Positions 42,431 to 52,733 of a DNA stretch of 64,000 nt are shown here, piece by piece. Made by a program: the position numbers and the translations under genes. The stretch lies in the NCBI GenBank assembly GCA_022695795.1, contig MU404117.1, positions 124,001 through 188,000 on the forward strand, read 5' to 3'. The notes below the pieces were generated by a model. The model saw only the letters and a program-made list of their open reading frames with translations. It was not told the DNA's origin and made no database searches. The stretch comes from Biscogniauxia marginata. Taxonomy: Eukaryota > Ascomycota > Sordariomycetes > Xylariales > Xylariaceae. Within the stretch, counting starts at the first letter, position 1, and the number at the start of each line of letters is the position of its first letter.

Positions 42431-43824
42431 TGGCTGGAATATTATATTATATATTATGTGCTTCGAGGGTTTTAATGAGAGTATATATATCTGTGTGTGT
42501 GTGTGTATGTGTGTGTGTGTGGCTTGGTTTAGTTATTAAGGTGTACATGCTGTGATGTTGGTGCAATGCTTAAAATGAAAAATACCGAGTGGTATGTATC
42601 TAGGTACACTAGGTTGATATGCAGAGAGTAGAGGGTGAAGTGTGAAAAGTGAAGGGTAGGGTAAGTTCATAATAGATGGGTGGGTGCATTAAACAAGAGC
42701 ATTAGGCAAGAGCATCAAATAAGAGCGTTAAATACATATATCAATCATGCATCATCGGGCCTCGAAGTCTCCCAACGCGGGCTTCCAAGGTACATACATA
42801 GATTTACGTTACTATATAGTAGAAATACTATAATGGCCTTAGATGATAAAAGACAAAAAAAAAAACCAAAAGACTGCTCCTTCATATATATTGTCTTACC
42901 CATGTCCACCATATTAAATCTAAAAACTTCGTCGAGACTGCGTCTACCTAAGAACACAAGGACTGGAGTCTGAGAAAGGGGATATTTTCTTACCAACATC
43001 AAGAACCCTCAACCATACGTATTCTCCCGCCCCCTTAATCCACGCGTAATGACTGCAACCGGCCCGGGACGAAGTGGTTTCTGTAGTTACTACGATCTCT
43101 GACTTGTGTTGTATATTTCTAATTTGATACCTCTTATGTAACTAGGCGAACAAGGTGATAGGTGACAAGTAGGTGTGCAGGCACTGGCATATTAGTTAAG
43201 TTGGAAGTACACCAATTATCTAACCTTTAACCTACCTCCTACGTATATATTCTAACAGCCAAGAGTTATTCTACCGAGACGGCAGATAGTAGACTGAATC
43301 CAGCCTGTAAGAGAGGATAACCAACTCGTCTCCGAGAATTAGATTTAAGAAATCAGCCTCTCGAGTGAGAACGAAATACCAAGTCTTACTAGGTATTCAT
43401 TCAGACAATTACTACGCCTGGGTCTTATAAGAGAAGGCCTTTAGTAGGTAGCTTACCCTCTTTCCCACCATATGCGACATAAGAATACCCCAGCTAAACA
43501 CATGAATACAACCACAAGGAATATGTATCTACTTGAGAATCACACGAAAACAAGAGGAGAACAAGTATGAATTGCAGGTAAGTTTTTGTTTCTTTTCGTA
43601 TATAGACTATAATATTTTCAAAACTCGACTCACAGGTTATCCATGAGCTTTTGGGATCTTCAAGTAGAAAGCCACCCAAGTAACAGAGCAGACTTCACAC
43701 TTGAAAGAAAAGAGAGAAGAAAAAACGGCAGAACTTTGTTGAGAAGGGGCTTGAAGGGAAACTCAACTTAGTCTCGATGCTCTCTGGACGCATGTATGGA
43801 CTTGATTAGTATATGCTATAAGAC
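42409..43824. other. intergenic between convergent genes
   Basis: About 1.4 kb shared by the 3' ends of the coiled-coil gene and CHO2. It has a (GT)n tract at about 42492-42521 and is otherwise AT-rich. No gene is supported. Confidence 0.45.
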
Positions 43825-46800
43825 TTAGCAAGGTGTCATTGGTCTCTCGGCAGACGGCGTCGTCGTTCCCTTAGAGCGTGACATGCTGTATGGAGCCTAA
43901 GTAGAATCTAAGTTAGTCATTTATATATGGTTCTAGAGTGGCGTATCGCTTACCAGAACCTGCTTTGCATTGCAAATCCTCCATGCCAGATTTCTTACAT
44001 TGCCGTCGGCGGGTACTACAGCAGGTGTAAACTCGATACCGAACATCTGGCGAATGGCGTAAACTATCCTCTTAGCATATTTACCATCACGTTCGACGTG
44101 GCTGCCCCAAGGCTCAGCCGAGGTGCTAGGCGCTATGTCAGGATCGCGATCAAGGCAGTTCTGCACCACCGGTAAGAGTGCCGCCTCGACAGTGCCCTGA
44201 TAGACCCCCTTAGTATCAACTTCCAGGTCTTCGTCGTCGAACCGGCTAATGTGTATCTCAAACGGTTGTGATATAGACATGACATTGTGGTTGCCGTCGT
44301 GATGGTATCGAAACTCGAAGACACCTTCTGTCCACCATAGCTTATCACCTGAGAAGACCATTTCACCCCTCACAAGATCAACTTCCGAGTCATCAGACCT
44401 TGGAACAGGCTCATCTGATACCAAAATACCCTTGTCAGCCGTTGTAGATTCGAACTGACCAGGTGTAGTCGGAACCCAGCGGCCGAGAGATGACAGGTCG
44501 GTGATTTCGCGTGATCGATTGTCAGCAACCATGTAAAGGCCAATCCAATCTTTCTTGCCGTGGTTGGCCGGTGCTGTCCACTTTACTTTGATCGGCGCAC
44601 CATATTCGAAAATCATAGTCTTCAATTCGTTCGGGAATCGTCCTGCCGTGCCCTCTTTGCCGCTAGATCTTTCCATCAGCACAGAGCCAGAAGAGGTCTC
44701 TCCTTCAACAGTTACGGAGTAGTGCTTTGGATCCAAGCCTGCAAGGTCAGGAGAAAGTTTCGTCAATGTGAGACGGGCAGGGTACTTGTTGAATAACGCC
44801 GAGGTATCCCTCACAATAGTCGAAACACCGGCTGCCAACTTCGGACGGGCTGTATCTAAGAACTCCTCGACGAAATTCGATGTCTCATCCATAACTTTAT
44901 TCACGCTTGACTGCCACTCCATCACGTGCGGCGGTAGCGAACGCTTGATGAACTTCGTCAAGCCTGCCTCATCCCTTAGACTGTGGCCATATATCTTTTG
45001 CATATGGGGCTGCTCGACGAAATGGAGGAAACCAAGCGTAAGTAGATGACTGATCATGGCAAGGACGAACACTGGTTTGCTCCATGTAATGAGGGCCGCG
45101 CCCCACAGGCCGGCAGTCCCGATGATTCGTTCAGGGTTATTGAGGAAGCGGTAGATAGAAGTGTAATTCAGCTTTACGCCACGGTCGAAGAAGAAATCTC
45201 CGAAGAACCAGCCGAACTCACCAAGCGATTCGTAGACGCTCACAGCCGTCCATATCTGCAATGCGATGAGACTAGCACCGATGACATGCCTGAGCATCGA
45301 ATAGCCATAGCTCCAGTCAACCGGGAGGGAGTACATCTTCCAACAGGCGGCAACGAATGAGGTATGACATAGGACCTGCGAAATATGATACATGCCCTTC
45401 CATTGTCGCCAGGCCTCGTCTGTGGTTTCGCCGAATTTGAGGAAGTGGCGTGTCCACATCTTGTCGTTGGATTGGCGATTGAGAATTATGCCAAGGCCGG
45501 CAGAGTACCAGAGCCGCCACAGGAATGCGTGCGCAACGAAGAGAAACTGGTACAGGGGCCGTTGGGGCGTAATGATGGTCAAGACAGCGAGGTATAGTAC
45601 CAGCAGGACAGTCGAGTAATCGATATTCCGGAACAGATCGATATTCTTATAGCCAATAAGTTTGTGTATCGGTGCGGGCGACGGCTGCTGAAGGGTCGTC
45701 GAGGGCGCGTCAAGAGAGCCAGGCTGCAGTGGGGATACATCGATCGATGGGACATCAGCTTGGCCTTGGCTTTCTCCACGCTTACGAGGAGCAGGGGGGT
45801 TGTATGTCTTCTCAATATGGGGGTTCTCCACGAGAACAAGGAAGGCAAACTGAGCGGCATGAGCCACGATGGAGATGAATAAGACGGCGTAACTCGCAGC
45901 CAGGGCGGAGATGCCATAGTAACCCGCATAGCCGATCGAGTACATGGGATGCGGGGCCATCTCGAAGACACCATCGAAGGTCAGCTCCTGGTCAACCAGG
46001 AAGAAGAAGTCGCCCCAGTACCAGGCATAGTCCTTGACGACGCGAAGAGCATCGAGCTTGACCCAGAGGTTGAAGCCAATGACAGACAGGCCAAGGAGCC
46101 ACCGACCGGTTGTGGCCAAGACGGATTCACCGGCGGGCGTATGGGCACAAGCAATGGCAAACAGACAGTAAGAGACGAAGTCACATAAGAGGACGAGGTC
46201 CACAAATCGGCGGTAGACTAGCCAGGTGTTGTATTCGATAGGGGCCTTCTCGAAGTCGAAATCCTGGGTGATCTCCGTCTCGGACTCTCGCTTGAGGAGC
46301 TTGTAGAGCCACGGCCGAGGATTCCTGCCGGTTTCCGGATTCTCGAATAGTTGCCATTTCTGGGCCCAGGCGACCAGCGTGTGGTCGTTTGACTGCCAAC
46401 GGAGGAGAATGCCGAGACCGCCATTATAAGCGGCGCGCCAGAAGAGGTAGATAACCGCAAACACGGGCCGCCTCAGGGAGGAGGGCAGCAGATAAAGAAG
46501 TAGGATGTGTGCGGCCAGTACGGTTAGCACAATGATATCGCTTACGTTCTTGGGCTCGCGGGGATCGAGCATCTGGGTGATCCTGTCATGGGTAGGGGGG
46601 ACGATGAAGACTGCAGGGCGACAGACATGTCAGTCAGATAAGGACCGGAGTATGTGCTATACTCACCTGTCCCGTCCGGGGTGCGACCGTACGTCTTCCT
46701 GGGCTTTAGGGCTGCATCGTCCTCGTGTCGATGGCCTTGATTCCCCGCAGCGGCACGCGCATGAGGGGCGTCGGTGTTATCTTCGCCATTCGCCTGGTCG

Positions 46801-46859
46801 GGCGCTTGTCTCCGACGGAGCTCTCCAGTGTCGATCTCGGGGCTATCTGAGGAGCCCAT
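43825..46859 (-). CDS. CHO2: phosphatidylethanolamine N-methyltransferase
   Basis: The 973-aa model has exon 1 46859-46667, exon 2 46610-43954 and a 72-nt terminal exon 43896-43825. Without the last intron (donor GTAAGC, acceptor CTTAG) the frame would end in a non-conserved VSDTPL; splicing gives [10 protein letters not shown]...PMTPC, the tail I expect for fungal CHO2. The enzyme sits in the ER and carries out the first SAM-dependent methylation of phosphatidylethanolamine towards phosphatidylcholine. Visible signs: a soluble N-terminus ending in [29 protein letters not shown], then two homologous multi-helix methyltransferase repeats. The first has [30 protein letters not shown] and [12 protein letters not shown]; the second has [29 protein letters not shown] and [14 protein letters not shown]-terminal cytosolic domain has [11 protein letters not shown] and [10 protein letters not shown]. 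Length is normal for the family. Confidence 0.95.
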
Positions 46860-48779
46860 GATTGATACCGGTTATGCAGGAGAGGAACGTCGCTGGACGA
46901 TACGTGTTGAACGTCGTCTGTTAGCAGCGTGTTGAATGAAGCAGAGCTGTTCGGTCGGTTTCAGGAGGTTTTAAGTACAGCTCGGACAGACAACTCGGGG
47001 TGGCAGCACAATTCCACTTGAGTAGCCTGCCAATTAGTGCTTGTCTTAACGTCGCTCTGGCCTTAAAAATGAGGAGAACTTCTGGAGACTTCCGCGCTTT
47101 CGTGGACCAACGACAAAAAATATTTGCTGCAGTGGGATGGGTTTTGGAAGTACATACCTGAGAATTATCCGGTGTCACAAGAAGCCCTTCCGCATGTAGA
47201 AAAGATGCACAGGTACATCTGTACTTTTAGTGGGGACGGTAACCTATCCGATCGATTTGTTGGATAATGGAATTCTCAGTCTCTGCTACACTACGTAAAT
47301 AGTTAGAATCGGCAATTGATGGTTGATGTTAATAGGCGGGTACTTACCTATGTACTTGCCTCTATGCAGTCCCCGTGAACACCTAGGCAGGATCACATGC
47401 TCATTCCATCCCCTTGAATTACACCAGTACCTACCTACATGTACCTATGTATACCGATTATAAACCTATTCCAGAATTATTGTAACTGGAGTTAGCTCTA
47501 TACAACCCCCACTTATAATCGGATGTAGTCTTCTATGCCGTTTTCTATAAACAATCACTTGTTTTAAATACTTCTATAAAAATGATGACCCTTGTTTATC
47601 TTCTTCGCAAATAAATGTGCGTCTATACAATGCTCATATGTAATCTTGTAGCTAGACACTTGGACTTGTATTAAGCTAACTACAATAATCCTGTAATAAG
47701 TATAGTTTACCTACTGTAGCGAACATTCGTTATAGACAACGAAAACTTCAACTGGAGGTTGAAGTAAAATATTATCTCGTAATAGTTAAACGGCATTGAA
47801 CTATGCAGACTTGCTTCAGTACTTTAAATAGTACAGAGTATGTAAGTACCTTCTTATTATATATTTTATTTAAATCGAAGGGTAGCAAAGACAGCAAACA
47901 TGAAGCTCTAGTGGGGACAGCCAAGCTTTCCTCCCCAAGTCGACCCTCTCGTGATTTTAACGAAGTTCCAAAGTCTTCAAAAGTCTGGAGCTCAATATTG
48001 AGCATAACGTCTACTCTCTTCATCCAGCGAGCAAGAAACCACAAAACCCCAAAAATTGTAATGTTCTAATATTACATATGGTATAAGTATGCCGACCGCC
48101 CCTGATTTTATTCCGTAGAGAACGAAGGCCTAAATAAAGAGACAGCAGTATATGCTTGGTACCAAATCAGCATCGTGAAATTGTTAGATTGGATTCTTAT
48201 GCGTTCGCAACATCGATCAACGAAACACCGTAGAACAAGCGTCATGGGTCCCCCCCCCCTCTCCCCCCTCCCCCCTCCCTGCAGCCCTAGACACGAGATT
48301 CAAGGATTCGCATGAATTTCTGGAATTTCAGAAGAACGCTTCTAAGCTCCGAAGGTGGAGGTAAGAGACCCTGACTCACATCTCAACCCAGCATCGAACC
48401 GGGGGATGATGAGAAGAAAGGAGATACCCGAGAGGAGATTTTTTCCCCTTCTCTTTTCCCTTTCCTTTTTCAGGGTCTCCCCCCTCGTTTGTTCATGCGA
48501 TAATATGTCGATGAGGATAATAATAGCAATTGCAAGCGAGCAACCCCATACCCTAGTTAGATATCTACACATATATATAGGTATATATAATAAGATCGGT
48601 CATGATATTCCTCTCCCTCCTCCTCTTCCCTTCTCATGCGGTTTCACTCTCTCGCCCATCAATAACAAAATATACCTCCAAACATATACCTACCAAACTT
48701 AGGGTATCTAATTCTTTCTCCTCCAATCTCGACCTCCCTAACAATCCCTTCGCATACCCCCTCCCCAACATAGCACTCC
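46860..48779. other. divergent intergenic region
   Basis: About 1.9 kb holding the CHO2 promoter and the 5' region of the next gene. It is AT-rich, with a C-rich run at about 48249-48278. I looked for the yeast inositol/choline-responsive core (CATGTG) near the CHO2 ATG and saw no convincing copy. No gene is supported. Confidence 0.4.
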
Positions 48780-49460
48780 ATGTCTTCCCTCTTCGGCATG
48801 TCCAAGCCCAAGGGCTCGTCCCCGTCCCCGTCCTCCCCCCCCTCTCCGCCCTCGCCCTCGGCCCCCTCCGCGGCCCCCCTCGCCTCCAAGCCGCTCCTCC
48901 CCGCCAAGCGCCCCGGCACCTCCGGCACCGAGAACCTGCTGATCACGAACCGGCGCGCGGCCTCGGAGCAGCTGGCGCGGGCGCGCCGCGCCGAGCGCGC
49001 CTACCGCGCGCGCAAGCAGGCCGCGCTCGCGCGGGGCGGGCTCTCCGAGGCGCGGGGCCACTTCCGCGAGGCCCTCGCCCACCTGCGCATGGGGCTCCGC
49101 GGCGTCTGGGCCGTCGCCCGCGCCGCGCCCTATCTCGCGCGTGAGAAGCGCGACGAGGCCCGCCGCAGGGCCGACGCGAGGCGCCGCCAGCGCGGCCTCG
49201 AGAAGCAGAAGAGGCTCGAGGAGGAGCTCGCGAGGAGGCGGCGCGAGGAGGGGCAAGGAGAAGGAGAGGGCGAGGGTCACGGTGAAGAGGGTGACGAGAG
49301 CGGGAGCGATGATAGTGAGGGCGAGGAGGAGGGCGAGGGCGTTGGTGTGGGTAGGCGGGATGTGAACGAAGATGGGCGCGAGAAGGAGGAGGGTGGGAAG
49401 AAGTGGAAGGGAAAGGGGAAAGGAAAGGGTAAGGGCAAGGGTGCTAAGGGGGGGTATTAA
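48780..49460 (+). CDS. basic low-complexity protein with Lys-Gly tail, 226 aa
   Basis: This single-exon, extremely GC-rich frame starts at MSSLFGMSKPKGSS. It has four zones. The first is a Ser/Pro-rich leader (SPSPSSPPSPPSPSAPS). The second is a conserved-looking motif, TENLLITNRRAASEQLARAR, followed by basic helices to about 120 (FREALAHLRMGLRGVWAVAR). The third is a charged single-helix-like region of Arg/Glu to about 155. The last zone is Gly/Glu-rich and ends in alternating Lys-Gly (KGKGKGKGKGKG) and AKGGY. There is no signal peptide or membrane helix. I do not recognise a named family; the NRRAASEQLARARRAERAYRARKQAA segment would suit nucleic-acid or ribosome contact. The start is the first ATG after a pyrimidine-rich leader. 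A similar-length frame on the other strand is a composition shadow. Confidence 0.65.
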   Translation: MSSLFGMSKPKGSSPSPSSPPSPPSPSAPSAAPLASKPLLPAKRPGTSGTENLLITNRRAASEQLARARRAERAYRARKQAALARGGLSEARGHFREALAHLRMGLRGVWAVARAAPYLAREKRDEARRRADARRRQRGLEKQKRLEEELARRRREEGQGEGEGEGHGEEGDESGSDDSEGEEEGEGVGVGRRDVNEDGREKEEGGKKWKGKGKGKGKGKGAKGGY

Positions 49461-50778
49461 AGCGGAAGGAGGGATGGCACGTGGGAGTGGTGAGGGCTCT
49501 TCTTGATCTCTCACTCTCTTCCGCGCGCGATTAGGGAAAATACGGGGGTAAAGAAGAAGGCGACGACGAAGATGAATCCCCGAGATTGATACCAACTCAC
49601 CGACGACACACACACAACCTAATTTCGAACCTCACTAGGCTCTCGAAGACACATTCGCTATTTCCTTTATGTCCCGAACCGGTCGAACCATTTCATCGTT
49701 CATTTTTATTTTCCGCTCTGAGCAGACAGACCCGAAATCGGACTCTAAATCGACCTCTCCTTCGTTATTTTTCCTACCAGCGTATACCGCTTGCGACTAT
49801 TCGTCCTTATTACAACATCTCTCTCATTCTGATCTCATCTGATCTAATCTCCAACTAAACTCTCGTTTACCAACCAACCATCTTCACAATACTCTTTTAT
49901 TCTTATCTTCATTCGCTCGCTCGCTCGCTCCCAAATACTGTTTGGGGGAAAGAGAGCTATACCACGCTCAACATACTACACCACATAATGTATTGACGAA
50001 TTATGACGAGAGACGGAACGATCAATACCCACGAGGCGAACAACAACATACAGCACATGATTTGGATATGGCAAATACCATCTAATCAATAATACAATAT
50101 ATATACAACACACCCTCCCCTGGTCGGGTTGCCGGAACAGACGACGAGGGTTGGGTATAAAAAGAAAGAAAGGAGTTGGAAAGATATCCATGAAAACCCA
50201 AACCACGAGCATTCAGTCGGTCATGGGGACTAGGAAAGGGGGGTGGGAGTGGCGAGGAACTTTTTTTTCGGCTTTAATCATAGTTGGTTATGTTGGTCTA
50301 GCCTCACGATCTTTCGTCTCCTTCGTCATATGAATTTCCTTTTGATTTTTTTGTCTTCCGAGTGTGGAAAAGGGGAGTGTCATGGAAGCGTACTACTTAC
50401 CTATAAATATTGACGACCAGACCTCTTAGGTCCGAAGGATAGCTCTTTGTCTGCGTTGATCAAGTTAAGAATATTAAATTTGACTCCCCCCCATTAGATG
50501 ATGGGCAGTACAATCGGCCTCAATACGAGATCTGAAAATTTTCAAGACGTGCTGCAAATGTATCACCTACGAGGAAGCATAACCCAAGAACCAGCATACC
50601 CTCAGCCCAGAGCCTTTTTTTATGTCCGTACCCTCATAATGCGCATGCAATACAGTACAGTCTTGCTGTCCGACCAGGCCACTATAATGATGCCCACCAT
50701 CGTGAAATTCCAGTCTCACGTCTTCGCCGTCATCATCATCATCATCCGTACCTCCCCTTGCTGCATAGTTACCGTAGC
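49461..50778. other. intergenic between convergent genes
   Basis: About 1.3 kb. It contains a CGCT tandem at about 49914-49930. No gene is supported; the 94-codon frames near 50.5-50.8 kb overlap the 3' end of the eIF3g gene on both strands. Confidence 0.4.
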
Positions 50779-51779
50779 TTAAGCAGCCTTCTTCGCAAAT
50801 TCTACGCGCAAAATCAAATGCTTGAAACCGTAGCCATCCATCTTGCTGCACGCCTTCACAGCGTCAGTCCGGTCCGCAAAGCTGATGAATGCGAAGCCCT
50901 TAGCAAGGCCAGTTTCGCGGTCCTTAGCCAAGAACACACGGGTAACGCGGCCAAACCGCTCGAACATGTCGCGGAGCTCGCCCTCCTCTGCCATTTCCGA
51001 AACCTGTTGTTGACCTATGTTAGCACTCGAATCGAGCAGAAGATGAAAATAAATACTCACATTTGTGACACGTAGAGTGGCAAAGTCGTCCCTCTCGCCG
51101 TACTTGCTGCCACCCATCTTCTCGCCCGCACCGCCGCCGGCGTTTCGCAGCGCTGGCGGGACATAACTGCCCTTCTTGCCGGTAGTGGAAATAGCGCCAG
51201 CCTCATCGCCCATGCCGGCGGCGACGTCGCCGACGCCACCCTCGGTCCCGACGGGGGCCATCGTGTCCTTGTAGGGACACCTCGCGGTGAAGTGCTCGCC
51301 GTTGCAGATACGGCACTTGACGGTCTTGTCCTTGAGCTTGTCCTTCATGGCGTTGGCGTTGGGGTCCTTGGCCTCGTCCTTGGTGTCCTTGCGCCAGTTG
51401 GTGCTGAGGCGGAAGATGATGTTCTCGCCGACCGATGTCGTGTCGGGCTGGGGGCCGGGACCATCCTTCTCGGACAAGCCAAACTTGGACCACGTCTTTC
51501 GCTCGGCAACGCGGGGGTTCACCACCTCGCGGTGCGTCACGAGGCGGATCCGTCGGGTCGTCTTCACCTTCTGTCCTTGATCGTTGTATCGATATGTGAT
51601 GGTGGTCTTGGTGCCATCCTTATTCTGGATCGTCTGGGGAGGTGGTAGTTCGACAGAGACCTCGTCGCCTTCGTCGTCGTCGGCCCAATCCCTATCATTT
51701 CCAGCATTTACCTGTCAGCGTCTATCGAAACTGGATAAAATGTTAAACACAGGGCGTCCCACCTGTTCTTAGAAGCCAT
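50779..51779 (-). CDS. TIF35: translation initiation factor eIF3 subunit G
   Basis: The 290-aa model has exon 1 51779-51763 (17 nt), exon 2 51691-51061 and exon 3 51003-50779, and phases agree. The joined start is [16 protein letters not shown], typical of fungal eIF3g. The N-terminal eIF3g domain (about 10-130) has [42 protein letters not shown] and [16 protein letters not shown]-like zinc knuckle, [15 protein letters not shown], lies near 150. The C-terminal RRM (about 207-288) has RNP2 in TLRVTNVSE and RNP1 in KGFAFISF. The second intron splits the RRM between TN and VSE. The subunit binds eIF3i and 18S rRNA/mRNA and promotes scanning and reinitiation in the cytoplasm. Confidence 0.94.
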
Positions 51780-52733
51780 ATTTGGTATACTTTTGCGTTT
51801 GTCTCGTGGATTTGGCTGTATATGCGTAGAGGTAACCTGGGTGAATCCTTGCTCCGGTAGTAGGAAAGATGGATGGTGGATGGATTTTTGCGATTTGGAA
51901 ATAATTCTCGACTTCTAAGCCAAAACTCTCTGTGGGGCGTGAAATTCGCCCCGCATTACTTCTAGCCACATAGAGGTAAAATTGCATTATCGGGTTGTCC
52001 CGCTAAGGTAGGCTTTATCGGATTATCAGCTTATCACAGGTTACACCATTCCTACGAAGGCGCCGAGATTATAGATATTGGTTAGGGTATATATCAATTC
52101 CTTAAGGATTTGCAGGAGTTTCATTGGCCAGGCCCAAGAATTATTACCATTTTCAGAAGAAGCCATCTGTGTTGTTGCCCTCGTCACGGACGCCAATTTT
52201 GCTTATAATAGTAAATGATAAGACTACTAAATATACATATTATATTACCCTTCACCTCTCTAGTTCCTCTTATTAGACAGGTATCTCCCAAGTTCGCAAA
52301 ATCTATGATTCGGTATTGCTCAGGCTACTTACTGGTCGACATGATCAACTATTCTGTTCTCTCCTTCACATGCACGAATCACTGTCAAGGTATCTTGGGT
52401 GTGGTTTCTATTAATGTTTTTTTGTGATAGGCTTTTATCGACTGTAGAAAATATGTCGCCAGCAGGCTCTGCGATGGAGGCTGGTTGCTGTACATCCCTA
52501 TGTACTCTATCATATATGTCATAGCGTGGTGGTATCACTTCGTATCTCCTTACGTATAAAACTCTGCCCTGCCCACGAGACGCCCGGGATGCCTGTCCCG
52601 GCTATTGCAGCAGATGGCTCTATGTACAAATGGAAAACGCCATCATCAATAGTCGTAACGAGCATAAATAATATACATGAATAGAGCGACAATGTTTGAA
52701 CAGAAAAAGGTGGCCGTCGTGGTACGTCATGAA
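51780..52733. other. intergenic, upstream of eIF3g
   Basis: About 950 AT-rich bases with the eIF3g promoter and the 3' side of the PH-domain gene. No gene is seen. Confidence 0.4.

Noticed and set aside
48738..49613. 291-codon minus-strand frame over the GC-rich 226-aa gene
   Set aside because: Stop-free because of GC richness; the translated product is Leu/Pro/Arg low complexity, and the plus frame has a sensible start and domain-like zones.
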